Shown: one piece after another, positions 28,743 through 37,763 of the stretch
How the letters are laid out: every line of letters starts with the position of its first letter
Numbering within the stretch: the stretch's first letter is position 1
Assembly: GCA_021790335.1 (NCBI GenBank)
Contig: JAJYEE010000015.1
Coordinates: 1-60,639 of the forward strand
Reading direction: 5' to 3'
Origin: Pseudomonadota bacterium
Lineage (GTDB): Bacteria > Pseudomonadota > Gammaproteobacteria > Acidiferrobacterales > UBA6901
Length of the DNA stretch: 60,639 bases
Made by a program: the position numbers and the translations under genes
Notes under the pieces: generated by a model
What the model was told of the DNA's origin: nothing
What the model saw: only the letters and a program-made list of their open reading frames with translations
Databases searched by the model: none

Positions 28743-30475
28743 TACGCAAGCTCCCGCTCGGCGCTGGTATCGCGGTGGCAGGGGGACAGCTGCATCTCAT
28801 GCTGGCCCTTGCCCGCCGCGATCATCGGATAGACGTTTTCCGTCTGATCGGTGATGAAATCCATGAAAACCAGGCGGTCCTTGAGCTTGAAGGCCTCCTT
28901 CAGGGCGCCTTCGACGTCAGACGGCTTGTCAATCTGCATGCCCACGTGGCCGTAGCTTTCCGCAAGCTTGATGAAGTCCGGAAGCGCGTCCATGTACGAA
29001 TGCGAGTAGCGACGATCATAGAAGAATTCCTGCCACTGCCGCACCATGCCCATGTAGCGGTTGTTCAGATTCACGATCTTGATCGGCAGGCTGTACTGCT
29101 TGCAGGTCGAAAGCTCCTGGATACACATCTGGATGCTGGCCTCGCCGGTGACGCAGACGACAGTTTCCCCCGGATGCGCGAACTGCACGCCAATCGCCGC
29201 CGGCAGCCCGAATCCCATGGTCCCGAGGCCCCCGGAATTAATCCAGCGGCGCGGCTTGTCGAATTTGTAGAACTGCGCGGCCCACATTTGATGCTGGCCG
29301 ACATCGGAAGTGACAAACGCGTCCCCCTGGGTCAGCTCGTAGAGCTTCTCGAGCACGGCCTGAGGTTTGATCACCTTGTCGCTATGTTCGTATTTCAGGC
29401 ATTCGAGGCTGCGCCATTCGTTGATCTGCTTCCACCACGCCTGAAGCGCCGCCTTGTCCGGACGCTGCTTGCTCTCCTTGACCAGCTTGATCATGTCCCT
29501 AAGCACGTTGTCCACCGATCCGACGATGGGGATCTCCACGGGCACGTTCTTGGAGATGGATGAGGGGTCGATGTCCACGTGGACAATGCGCGCGTGCGGG
29601 CAGAACTTGCTCAGTTCGCCCGTGACGCGGTCGTCGAAACGCGCGCCGATGGCGACCAGCACGTCGCACTCATGCATCGCCATGTTGGCTTCATAGGTGC
29701 CGTGCATCCCGAGCATTCCGACAAACAGCGGGTCCGTGGCGGGAAACGCGCCCAGACCCATGAGCGTATTGGTGCAGGGATAGCCGAGCAGGCGCACGAA
29801 CTCGGTGAGCTGCTTCGAACTCTCGCCGAGAATCACGCCGCCCCCCGTATAGATCATGGGGCGTTTGGCCTGCAGGATCAGATCCACTGCCTTGCGGATC
29901 TGGCCCGAATGTCCCTTGGTGACGGGGGAATAGGAGCGCAGCGAAACCGACTTGGGATAGTGGTATTCCGTCTTGTGCGCAGTGATATCCTTGGGAATAT
30001 CCACGACCACGGGCCCGGGACGACCGGTGGTGGCGATGTAAAACGCCTTCTTTATGGTTTCCGCGAGATCCTTGACATCCTTTACCAGAAAATTGTGCTT
30101 GACGCAGGGGCGCGTGATGCCGACCGCGTCGACTTCCTGGAACGCATCGTTGCCGATCAGGCTAGTGGCGACCTGGCCGCTGAACACCACGATCGGAATC
30201 GAGTCCATGTAGGCGGTGGCGATACCTGTGACGGTATTGGTCACGCCCGGGCCGGAGGTCACCAGCACCACACCGGGCTTGCCGCTGGAACGTGCGTATC
30301 CGTCCGCCGCATGGGCGGCACCCTGCTCATGCCGGGCCAGGATATGCTTTACCTCGTCCTGCTTGTAAAGCGCGTCGTAGATGTGAAGTGACGCCCCTCC
30401 CGGATAGCCGAACACATACTCAACGCCCTCGTCGCGCAAGCAGCGGACAAAGATCTCTGCACCCGTCAATTCCAC
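28742..30475 (-). CDS. ilvI: Acetolactate synthase large (catalytic) subunit
   Basis: ThDP-dependent enzyme that condenses pyruvate with pyruvate or 2-oxobutyrate. The 577-residue protein shows the N-terminal YVFGYPGGASLHIYDAL with its catalytic Glu downstream (ARHEQGAAHAADGYAR), the central FAD-binding domain (GARFDDRVTG) and the C-terminal ThDP/Mg motif beginning GEASIQMCIQEL and ending LNNRYMGMVRQWQ. The start is GTG, with GAGGA seven bases before it. It is the first gene of ilvI-ilvN-ilvC-psd-pssA. Confidence 0.95.
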   Translation of the reverse strand: MELTGAEIFVRCLRDEGVEYVFGYPGGASLHIYDALYKQDEVKHILARHEQGAAHAADGYARSSGKPGVVLVTSGPGVTNTVTGIATAYMDSIPIVVFSGQVATSLIGNDAFQEVDAVGITRPCVKHNFLVKDVKDLAETIKKAFYIATTGRPGPVVVDIPKDITAHKTEYHYPKSVSLRSYSPVTKGHSGQIRKAVDLILQAKRPMIYTGGGVILGESSKQLTEFVRLLGYPCTNTLMGLGAFPATDPLFVGMLGMHGTYEANMAMHECDVLVAIGARFDDRVTGELSKFCPHARIVHVDIDPSSISKNVPVEIPIVGSVDNVLRDMIKLVKESKQRPDKAALQAWWKQINEWRSLECLKYEHSDKVIKPQAVLEKLYELTQGDAFVTSDVGQHQMWAAQFYKFDKPRRWINSGGLGTMGFGLPAAIGVQFAHPGETVVCVTGEASIQMCIQELSTCKQYSLPIKIVNLNNRYMGMVRQWQEFFYDRRYSHSYMDALPDFIKLAESYGHVGMQIDKPSDVEGALKEAFKLKDRLVFMDFITDQTENVYPMIAAGKGQHEMQLSPCHRDTSAERELA

Positions 30476-30547
30476 GGCACGTCCTCGGATGGGTCGCGAT
30501 GCCGGCGGAACTGGGCATCAACCCGGATTTTTGGAAACAAGTGTGAG

Positions 30548-30576
30548 AAATTACTTATAAGCGTCCCCAGGGTCAA
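30548..30576 (-). promoter_or_regulatory. Candidate ilvI promoter
   Basis: TTGACC (30571-30576) and TAATTT (30548-30553) are separated by 17 bases on the minus strand, about 75 bases before the ilvI GTG. The short leader holds no Leu/Val/Ile-rich peptide, so classic ilv attenuation is not apparent. Confidence 0.5.
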
Positions 30577-30626
30577 GCCCGCAGGGGCAGAAAACCGCGA
30601 AATAGCGTGTTTGCGGAGCCACCCGG

Positions 30627-30646
30627 CCCGGAAAACCGCTTCCGGG
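30627..30646 (-). terminator. Hairpin after cysS
   Basis: Perfect 7-base-pair stem CCCGGAA (30627-30633) / TTCCGGG (30640-30646) with a 6-base loop, 14 bases past the cysS stop. No U-tract follows on the transcript, so termination efficiency is uncertain. Confidence 0.4.
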
Positions 30647-30659
30647 GATCTACCGCGGT

Positions 30660-32057
30660 TCAGCTGCGGCGCCAGGTGGTGCCTGCGCCGGCGTCTTCCA
30701 GGATGATTCCCTGACCTTTGAGTGCGTCGCGGATACGATCGGCCTCTGCCCAGTTCTTTGCGCGCCGGGCAGCCAGCCGCTGGTCGATCAGGCTCTCGAT
30801 TTCGGCCGCTGAAGGCCCGGCTGCCGTGCTGCTCTGCAGAAAGGCCTCGGGGTCATTCCGCAACAGCCCCAGGATTCCGGCCAATCGCCGCAGTTCGGCG
30901 GCGAGCGACGCCGCGGCTGCAGGCTCGGCTGCCTGCAGCCGGTTGATTTCGCGGGCGATATCGAAAAGCACCGCTATCGCCACAGGGGTATTGAAGTCGT
31001 CGTCCATAGCGGCGAAGAACTGCTCCGCATAGTCGGTCCTGGCCTGCGTCTCGGTGGCGCCGGTTGCCCGGGGAGCAGGAATGTCCTTTAGCGACAGATA
31101 CATCCGGGTGAGCGCTGCCTTGGCGTTGTCCAGTGACTCGTTGCTGTAGTTGAGCGGGCTGTGGTAATGGCTGGCCAGGATGAAGTAGCGCACCACCTCG
31201 GGATCGTAGTTCCTCATCACCTCGCGCAGCGTGAAGAAATTGCCCAGCGACTTCGACATTTTCTCATTGTCGACACGCACGAAGCCGTTGTGCATCCAGA
31301 CATTGACGAATTTCCCCCCGGTCGCTGCCTCGCTTTGCGCAATCTCGTTCTCGTGGTGCGGAAACTGCAGATCCAGCCCACCCCCATGGATGTCGAAATG
31401 ATGCCCGAGGCACGCAGTGGACATCGCCGAGCATTCGATGTGCCAGCCCGGGCGGCCCCGCCCCCAGGGCGAATCCCAGCTTGGCTCCCCGGACTTGGCC
31501 GCCTTCCAGAGGACGAAGTCCAGCGGATCGTCCTTGGCCTCGCCGGCCTCCACGCGCGCGCCGACGCGCAGATCCTCCAGCGATTTTCCGGAAAGCTGTC
31601 CATAGGCCGGAAAGCGGCGCACGCGATAGTAGACATCCCCGTTTGCAGCAACGTAGGCGTAACCGCGGTCGATCAGGGTCTGAATCATCGAGATGATCTG
31701 CGGCATGTAGACCGTCGCCCTCGGCTCGGCATCCGGAGCGTCCACGCTAAGCGCGCTCGCGTCCTCATGCATTGCGACCGTAAATCGTTCCGTCAGCGAA
31801 CCGATCGTCTCGCCATTGTCGTTGGCGCGGCGGATGATCTTGTCATCGATGTCGGTGATATTGCGCACGTAATTGACGCGGTAACCGCGGGAACGCAGGT
31901 AACGCACAATCATGTCGAACACGACCAGAACCCGTCCGTGACCCAGATGGCAGTAGTCGTAAACGGTCATGCCGCAAACGTACATGCGCACCTCGCCCGG
32001 AACGATCGGCTGGAAGGGCTCTTTTTTCCTGGTAAGACTGTTGTATATCTGCAGCAT
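30660..32057 (-). CDS. cysS: Cysteinyl-tRNA synthetase
   Basis: Class I synthetase that charges tRNA-Cys. The 465 residues include the Zn ligand Cys and HIGH-like motif in [17 protein letters not shown] (about 26-42), the Zn-binding CSAMS and [15 protein letters not shown] region (about 209-238), and KMSKSLGN (about 268). The length is typical. The adjacency of cysS to gltX and then the divergent ppiB-lpxH recalls the E. coli cysS-ppiB-lpxH locus. Confidence 0.96.
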   Translation of the reverse strand: MLQIYNSLTRKKEPFQPIVPGEVRMYVCGMTVYDYCHLGHGRVLVVFDMIVRYLRSRGYRVNYVRNITDIDDKIIRRANDNGETIGSLTERFTVAMHEDASALSVDAPDAEPRATVYMPQIISMIQTLIDRGYAYVAANGDVYYRVRRFPAYGQLSGKSLEDLRVGARVEAGEAKDDPLDFVLWKAAKSGEPSWDSPWGRGRPGWHIECSAMSTACLGHHFDIHGGGLDLQFPHHENEIAQSEAATGGKFVNVWMHNGFVRVDNEKMSKSLGNFFTLREVMRNYDPEVVRYFILASHYHSPLNYSNESLDNAKAALTRMYLSLKDIPAPRATGATETQARTDYAEQFFAAMDDDFNTPVAIAVLFDIAREINRLQAAEPAAAASLAAELRRLAGILGLLRNDPEAFLQSSTAAGPSAAEIESLIDQRLAARRAKNWAEADRIRDALKGQGIILEDAGAGTTWRRS

Positions 32058-32158
32058 GGTCTCGGATCCGGGCGGCAGCCCCGGCAGTGGTGGTTTCAGG
32101 TAGCGAAGACAGACGGTCTGCCGTCGTCATCGTGTGGGTGAAAGTCCTCGACAGCAGG

Positions 32159-33631
32159 TCATCCCGTGCCCGCAAGCCGGGCGGCTTCCTCCAGGCGCCG
32201 TCTGATGCGTGCCGGTCCGAGCAGGTTCCATATCCGCTCGAGCGCCGGTCCGTGCGGCCACACCCTCGGCCACTTAGAATCATATACCGCCCCGGTTAGC
32301 GCGGCACGCAACGGCATGAACAGCGATTTGCCCTGTGCTCCGGTAGCGGCCCTGAGCGCTCCACCGAAGCTCCTGAAATCGGCTTCCTTACCCTGCAGGC
32401 AGCCGAGCGCGGAACGGAAAAACGCTTCACCAGCCCGACCGATTACATCGCGCGCTTCGCTGTCGTAGGCAGCGCCGGCAAACAGGTTCCCCGCCCAGAC
32501 ATACGCATCGAGCGGCGTCATGACGTTTTCCCTCACGGTCTGAACGAACGCTCCCACCAGCTCCGGCGGTACGAGACGCTCTAGCCGCCCGCCGTCCGGA
32601 TGGACGGCGGCGTTCATCCATTGCCACAGTTCGTCCTCGGGGGCACACAGAACCGCCTCCTTTTGCCAATGGAGAAGCTGCGCTTCGTCGTAGCGCGCCG
32701 GTGCACGATGAAGGCGATCGACTCCGAACGCAGCTGCCAGGCCATCCAGTGGCAGCAACTCGTTGGCGTCGTAGGTATGTCCGAGACGTGCAATGTAGTT
32801 ATTGATGGCGAGCGGAAGGAACCCCCCCTCGCGCAGCTCCTGCACACTGCGGCTGCCGGTACGCTTGGACAGCGGCGAACCGTCCGCACCCACCACCATG
32901 GCGATATGGGCATATTCGGGCAACTGCAGATCCAGGGACTGCAGGATCAGAATCTGCCGTGGCGTGTTTGCCAGGTGGTCCTCGCCGCGCACCACCAGCG
33001 TGACCCCCATCACGGCATCATCGATGGCGTTGCTGAAGAAGAATGACGGAGTGCCGTCCGACCGGCGAATGATGAAATCCCCGATATCCTCCGTGCGGAA
33101 CAGCTGGCGGCCGCGCACCCTGTCGTCGAACTCGACCGAGGTGCTCCTGCCCACATGAAAGCGAAGCGTGGCCGGAGAGCCGGCAGCGAGACGCTCCTCC
33201 ACCTGCTCTTTCGTCAGAAGCCGGCAGCGGCCCGAATAACGCGGCGGACGTCCCGCTGCCATCTGTGCGCGGCGCTCGGCCTCAAGCTCATGTTCGGTGC
33301 AAAAGCACCGGTAGGCGAAGCCCCGCTCCAGAAGAAGGGCAAAATACTGGGCATAAACCGGTCCGCGCTGTGACTGGAAGTAGGGCCCGTTCGCCCCGCC
33401 CGCCTGTGGCCCCTCGTCCCAGACCAGACCCAGCCACCGCAGGTCGTCCTCGAGTGCCTGTGCATAGCGCTCATGCCCCCGCACGGCATCGGTGTCCTCG
33501 ATCCGGAGCAGAAACACGCCTCGACGACTGCGGGCCAGCAGAAAATTGAACAAGGCTGTGCGGATATTGCCCAGGTGCAAAAGCCCAGTCGGGCTCGGCG
33601 CGAACCGGGTCTTGAAAGAAGTGTCGTTCAT
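32159..33631 (-). CDS. gltX: Glutamyl-tRNA synthetase
   Basis: Class I synthetase for tRNA-Glu. The 490-residue protein begins with FAPSPTGLLHLGNIRTAL (HIGH-type motif HLGN), has a cysteine pair segment CFCTEHELE (about 110-118), and the KMSKS-type motif PLSKRTGS (about 254). The C-terminal anticodon-binding domain is complete. Discrimination between GlnRS-like and GltX rests on these segments and length. It is upstream of cysS across a 100-base gap and divergent from ppiB. Confidence 0.94.
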   Translation of the reverse strand: MNDTSFKTRFAPSPTGLLHLGNIRTALFNFLLARSRRGVFLLRIEDTDAVRGHERYAQALEDDLRWLGLVWDEGPQAGGANGPYFQSQRGPVYAQYFALLLERGFAYRCFCTEHELEAERRAQMAAGRPPRYSGRCRLLTKEQVEERLAAGSPATLRFHVGRSTSVEFDDRVRGRQLFRTEDIGDFIIRRSDGTPSFFFSNAIDDAVMGVTLVVRGEDHLANTPRQILILQSLDLQLPEYAHIAMVVGADGSPLSKRTGSRSVQELREGGFLPLAINNYIARLGHTYDANELLPLDGLAAAFGVDRLHRAPARYDEAQLLHWQKEAVLCAPEDELWQWMNAAVHPDGGRLERLVPPELVGAFVQTVRENVMTPLDAYVWAGNLFAGAAYDSEARDVIGRAGEAFFRSALGCLQGKEADFRSFGGALRAATGAQGKSLFMPLRAALTGAVYDSKWPRVWPHGPALERIWNLLGPARIRRRLEEAARLAGTG

Positions 33632-33666
33632 CCTGAAGGGAATGGTAACGAAGCATTGCCTGGATT

Positions 33667-33696
33667 AAAATACGCTCTCGTCGAAAGAGGCGGCAA
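33667..33696 (-). promoter_or_regulatory. Weak candidate gltX promoter
   Basis: TTGCCG (33691-33696) and TATTTT (33667-33672) lie 18 bases apart on the minus strand, about 36 bases before the gltX ATG. The match is moderate only. Confidence 0.35.
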
Positions 33697-33767
33697 TTGT
33701 CAGGAAGGACAACCCTTTCGATCGTCCGGCTATCTCCTTCGCAAAACAAACGAGTGATAATCATATT

Positions 33768-34268
33768 ATGAAACGGGTACGCATGCTGACAAGCTACGGC
33801 GCGATCATCCTCGAACTTGACGAGCAAAGAGCACCCAAGTCCGTGGAGAATTTTCTCGCCTATGTCCGCGAAGGGTTTTTCGATGGAACCCTGTTTCACC
33901 GCGTCATTGACAATTTCATGATCCAGGGTGGCGGGTTCAACGCCGGCATGACGCAAAAGGCCACGCACGCGCCGATCGAAAACGAAGCCATGAACGGATT
34001 GCGCAACGAGCGCGGCACCGTGGCCATGGCGCGCACGAGCGATCCGCATTCCGCCACCAGCCAGTTCTTCATCAACGTGGTCGACAACGATTTCCTGAAC
34101 TACACGGCCCCCAGCCCTGCGGGCTGGGGCTACTGCGTATTCGGGAAGATCACCGACGGCATGACCGTGGTGGACCGGATCAAGGGTGTCCCGACCGGCA
34201 GCAGGGGCGGCCACAAGAATGTGCCGCTCACCGAAGTCGTCATTGAGAGCGTATCCGAGATCGAATAA
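33768..34268 (+). CDS. ppiB: Peptidyl-prolyl cis-trans isomerase B (cyclophilin)
   Basis: A cytoplasmic cyclophilin of 166 residues. Catalytic residues are visible in [15 protein letters not shown] (Arg and Phe/Gln), [20 protein letters not shown] and [10 protein letters not shown]. No signal peptide is present, which favours PpiB over the periplasmic PpiA. The ATG at 33768 gives [11 protein letters not shown]; the ATG five codons later (33783) is an alternative and matches the family start slightly better. It is followed by lpxH after 37 bases. Confidence 0.93.
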   Translation: MKRVRMLTSYGAIILELDEQRAPKSVENFLAYVREGFFDGTLFHRVIDNFMIQGGGFNAGMTQKATHAPIENEAMNGLRNERGTVAMARTSDPHSATSQFFINVVDNDFLNYTAPSPAGWGYCVFGKITDGMTVVDRIKGVPTGSRGGHKNVPLTEVVIESVSEIE

Positions 34269-34305
34269 CCCCCTGGCGGCGCGGTCTCTTCGCACAATCA
34301 AGCCC

Positions 34306-35028
34306 ATGGCCACCTTGTTCATTTCCGACCTGCACCTCAGCGCGGAGCGGCCGGCCATCTTCGATCTTTTTCTGCGATTCCTGCGCGAACGCGGCGCGGG
34401 CAGCGATGCGCTCTATATCCTGGGCGACCTGTTCGAGTACTGGATCGGAGACGATGCTGCCGGCTACAGCGGCTATCTGCCGGTCATGGAAGGCCTGCGG
34501 GCATTGACCGGCGCCGGAACACCGGTGTACCTGATGCATGGTAATCGGGATTTCCTGCTGGCCGGCGGATTCGAACAGGCCACAGGCGCACGCCTGCTGC
34601 CGGAGCCGGCGATGATCGATCTGTACGGCGAACCGGTGCTGCTGATGCACGGCGACACCTTGTGCACCGACGACATCGAATACCAGAGGTTTCGCGCCAC
34701 AGTGCGCGATCCCGCATGGATTGCCCAGTTCGTCGCAAAGAGTCTGGAGGAACGCCAGGCCATCGTCCGCAACCTGCGTGAAACCAGCAAGGCCGCGACG
34801 GCGACAAAGAAACCGGAAATCATGGACGTGAACCAGGATGCGGTCGAATCGGTAATGACCACGCACCGCATTGTCAGGCTGATTCACGGCCATACCCATC
34901 GACCGTCAATGCATGAGTTCCCGCTGAACGGGAAGACTGCGCACCGCACGGTCCTGGGAGACTGGTACGACCAGGGCAGCGTTCTGGTCTGCACCCCGGG
35001 ATCCTGCGTCCTCGAACAGCTGGACTGA
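34306..35028 (+). CDS. lpxH: UDP-2,3-diacylglucosamine diphosphatase
   Basis: Calcineurin-like phosphoesterase that hydrolyses UDP-diacylglucosamine to lipid X in lipid A synthesis. The 240 residues show all metal motifs: FISDLHLS (8), GDLFEYWIGDD (41), GNRDF (79), HGDTLCTDD (114) and HGHTHRP (195). The frame is open further upstream, but the MATLFISDLH start matches the family. It confirms an LPS-bearing Gram-negative. It converges with the secreted-protein gene at 35098. Confidence 0.95.
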   Translation: MATLFISDLHLSAERPAIFDLFLRFLRERGAGSDALYILGDLFEYWIGDDAAGYSGYLPVMEGLRALTGAGTPVYLMHGNRDFLLAGGFEQATGARLLPEPAMIDLYGEPVLLMHGDTLCTDDIEYQRFRATVRDPAWIAQFVAKSLEERQAIVRNLRETSKAATATKKPEIMDVNQDAVESVMTTHRIVRLIHGHTHRPSMHEFPLNGKTAHRTVLGDWYDQGSVLVCTPGSCVLEQLD

Positions 35029-35097
35029 TGCCGGCAGTCGGCAGACTCGCCGGGATCCGCCGACAAATCGGGACCGCGATCCGCTTGCGGTTTTTCC

Positions 35098-35832
35098 TCA
35101 AGGACCGGCGCCGCCGGCCATCTGCCCGACACTGTAGCGCCGGTAATGGGACGGAAGCGCGAAAAGGCTGGACGCCACGGGCACTGCGGTACGGAAATTC
35201 AGCAGCTGTCGGGAAGCACCGGTGTCATCCCTCTGCCTCACCGGGAATCCGAAATCGAGATAGCGGGCCGGCCTGAATATGTAGTTCGACAGGTCGCACA
35301 CCGAACGCATCGACCGCGGAGTCCTGGCTTCGGTGACAGCCTGCTCGCCTGCCAGTACCCGCTGGTATTCACGCAGCGCCGCCACAGCATCCGGCAGGAG
35401 GCCGGCGGCAGCGTAGACGTCGAAACAGCGCTTGCCGTTGGTGAAAAACGTGTAGTGCACGACCCTCTTCCCTGCAACCGCCGGGAAGTCGCCCCCGCCC
35501 TTCACAACCCGCTGCCGGAATCTGGCCAGCCGGGGAAATGCGATCTTCTCCGGCGTGATCACCAGGATCGTCCGATCCGTCCGGCTTACGCTGTAGACGG
35601 TGCGCGTCGCCCGGTTGAGAAGAATGAAGCCGCCGCCATCCGCTCCGTTATCCATGCGAAGATACTGCGGCGTAATCAACATGCGCGCTTCGTACGGGGC
35701 ACCGCCTGTGTCCCGTTCCGAAAACGTCAGTATGGTCGCCGGCTGGGTGGCGGTCACCGCGTGTGCGATGCCGGGTCCCAGTGCAATGGCGAACGCCAAC
35801 GTGCAGCTTCGGGCGATATGCCTGATCGACAT
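35098..35832 (-). CDS. Secreted protein of unknown function
   Basis: A 244-residue protein with a clear signal peptide (MSIRHIARSCTLAFAIALG, cleavage likely after HA around residue 25), so it is exported to the periplasm. The mature part has beta-rich segments (MLITPQYLRMDNGADGGGFI, TVYSVSRTDRTILVIT) and two cysteines (KRCFDVYA and SVCDLS) that could form a disulfide. I do not recognise the family. It follows gckA by 14 bases and so probably ends the metZ-paiB-gckA transcript. Confidence 0.7.
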   Translation of the reverse strand: MSIRHIARSCTLAFAIALGPGIAHAVTATQPATILTFSERDTGGAPYEARMLITPQYLRMDNGADGGGFILLNRATRTVYSVSRTDRTILVITPEKIAFPRLARFRQRVVKGGGDFPAVAGKRVVHYTFFTNGKRCFDVYAAAGLLPDAVAALREYQRVLAGEQAVTEARTPRSMRSVCDLSNYIFRPARYLDFGFPVRQRDDTGASRQLLNFRTAVPVASSLFALPSHYRRYSVGQMAGGAGP

Positions 35833-35846
35833 GAGTGTGCGTTCCT

Positions 35847-37097
35847 CTATTCCCGCGACGCCAATTTCAGCCCCAGCACGAGGTCGGTCACGTTGGTGCC
35901 CGTCGGGCCGGTGTACAGCAGGTCTGCGCTGGCATCCAGGAAGCTGCCGGCATCGGCGCTGCTGATCGCCGTTTCCTCGTCCAGGCCGGCTGCACGTCCG
36001 CGATCTACGGTGCCGCCATCCACCAGCGCTCCGGCATCGATGCCGGGTCCGTCGCTGCCGTCGGTGCCGGCGGCGAGCAGTAGCGCATCACTGTGCCCGC
36101 GCAGTCGCGTTGCCGCCGCCAGCGCCAGGCTCTGATTGCGCCCTCCCCGGCCCGGGTGCGGCGGCAGTCGCACGCTAGTCTCGCCACCCCATATGTGCAA
36201 GGTCATGCCGGAACTGCCGAGAAGTTCCCGCGCGATCCGCCGCCCGTTCTCGGCGGCATCGCCCCGGATCGCCGGAGCATGTACGACAGCCCGATAACCC
36301 AGCCCGCGTGCCGCGTCGGCAGCCGCCTGCATAGCATCCTCGAGCGTGGCGACAATGTGGTATCTGACGCTGCCGAACACCGACGGTTCCGGATCTGCCG
36401 GCTGCCCGACATGCTCGATCACCGCGCGCAGCAACGGTGGAAAATCCTCCGGCAACGCCACCGCCGGGCGCGCGTCGTTCGCCAGCGGCCCGGAAGCGAT
36501 CGTTGCGGCGTCATTGCCTGGCACGTCCGAAATCGCAAGGCATAGCACCGGCCGCGGTGCCAGCAGGCCAGCAAGTCTTCCGCCCTTGATCAGGGACAAA
36601 CGCTTGCGCACGGCATTGATGGCGACGATATCGAGTCCCGATGCGAGCAGCCATTCATTTATCGAACGCAATTCGACGAGCCCGATCCCGCGCGCCGGAC
36701 ACTCCGCCAGCGCTGATGCTCCGCCCGAAAGCAGCACCAGCACGCTGGCTTCGCGGGGCATGCGCCCAATATAGTCAAGCAGGCCTGAGCCCGCCTCGAT
36801 GCTGCCGATATCCGGCAGCGGGTGGCCAGCCTCGAGCACTGGCCAGGGCAGAGCCTCCGCATAACCGTGCTTGGTGACCACCCAGGCGTCGCCCACCGCC
36901 GCACCCAGCATTTCACCCGCGGCACGCACCATCGGACAGGCGGCCTTGCCGAGTGCGATGATGTGAACGGGACCAGTTAACGGATGCGCGCGCAGGAATG
37001 CCTCGACCCGGCTAGCGCCATGGACCGCCGCCAGCGCCGACTGAAAAATGCTCAGCAGATGGTCACGCGGGCCACGGTTCTGCGGTACGCCGGACAT
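35847..37097 (-). CDS. Glycerate 2-kinase (GckA/TtuD, MOFRL family)
   Basis: Phosphorylates D-glycerate, probably to 2-phosphoglycerate. The 416-residue protein has the DUF4147 N-terminal domain (IIALGKAACPMVRAAGEML; VLLSGGASAL) and the MOFRL C-terminal part (GGRNQSLALAAA, LLAAGTDGSDGPGIDAGA). ATG at 37097 is used; an upstream ATG at 37112 would put it nearer paiB. It lies between paiB and a secreted protein gene, with no other glyoxylate or hydroxypyruvate genes in view, so its pathway here is uncertain. Confidence 0.88.
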   Translation of the reverse strand: MSGVPQNRGPRDHLLSIFQSALAAVHGASRVEAFLRAHPLTGPVHIIALGKAACPMVRAAGEMLGAAVGDAWVVTKHGYAEALPWPVLEAGHPLPDIGSIEAGSGLLDYIGRMPREASVLVLLSGGASALAECPARGIGLVELRSINEWLLASGLDIVAINAVRKRLSLIKGGRLAGLLAPRPVLCLAISDVPGNDAATIASGPLANDARPAVALPEDFPPLLRAVIEHVGQPADPEPSVFGSVRYHIVATLEDAMQAAADAARGLGYRAVVHAPAIRGDAAENGRRIARELLGSSGMTLHIWGGETSVRLPPHPGRGGRNQSLALAAATRLRGHSDALLLAAGTDGSDGPGIDAGALVDGGTVDRGRAAGLDEETAISSADAGSFLDASADLLYTGPTGTNVTDLVLGLKLASRE

Positions 37098-37115
37098 CGT
37101 CGGACCGCCCACGAA

Positions 37116-37727
37116 CTACACGCGGCGCGAAGCGCCGACACTACGCGGCTGCGCTTCCATCAGTCCGGCAAGCGCAGCCGCGGTATCGGATCCGCTCAGC
37201 CGCAGCGGCCCGCTGACCTGCCGCCGATCCTCCTCCGGCCGGTTCTGGCCGAGCTTGAACTGGCCCTGCATGTCGGTGATCCTGATCTCGAAACCGATGA
37301 TCTCGGCAAGCAGTCGATCGAGATTCGTTTCGGGCAGGCCAGGCTTCCATGGCTGCGCACGGCGCGACTCGTGTTCGGCGATGAGCCGATCGAGCATGGA
37401 CTGAACGGTCGGAGCATGATCGATGACCCGGCCCTCGCCATACCTATGGACCGCGGCATAGTTCCAGGCCGGCACGCCGAAGGACCGATACCACGAGGGC
37501 ACCGCATATGCATGCAGTCGCTGGAATGTTGCAAGGACCGGATTGCCGCGCGCCATGCGCCCGAGCAGCCGGCCGTTGGCTTCCGCGGCGACGTCGGGCA
37601 GGAAGGGAATATGGCTCGCGACCGGCACGTCGTCGCAGACTGGAACCGGCAGACCGAAGCTGTGGTTGCAAATGAAATTAACCAGGCATTCGCGCCTGTC
37701 TTCCCGGAAATGCGCCGGAACATACAT
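37116..37727 (-). CDS. PaiB-family FMN-binding protein
   Basis: A 203-residue protein starting MYVPAHFRE with the PaiB pattern: FICNHSFG, VASHIPFLPD, RMARGNPV, the HAYAVPSWY segment and VPAWNYAAVHRYGEG. PaiB of Bacillus subtilis was described as a negative regulator of sporulation and protease genes and has an FMN-binding split-barrel fold. The function in proteobacteria is not settled; a flavin-dependent activity is as likely as transcription control. It follows metZ by 36 bases and is likely co-transcribed. Confidence 0.85.
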   Translation of the reverse strand: MYVPAHFREDRRECLVNFICNHSFGLPVPVCDDVPVASHIPFLPDVAAEANGRLLGRMARGNPVLATFQRLHAYAVPSWYRSFGVPAWNYAAVHRYGEGRVIDHAPTVQSMLDRLIAEHESRRAQPWKPGLPETNLDRLLAEIIGFEIRITDMQGQFKLGQNRPEEDRRQVSGPLRLSGSDTAAALAGLMEAQPRSVGASRRV

Positions 37728-37763
37728 AGAACTGCCCCTCTCCCGACCCGCTACTGGTCGGCC

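Noticed and set aside
33740-33775. A Fur-like AT-rich palindrome (TGATAATCATATTATGA) before ppiB
   Set aside because: The second half does not mirror the first well enough for a 7-1-7 Fur or PerR site.
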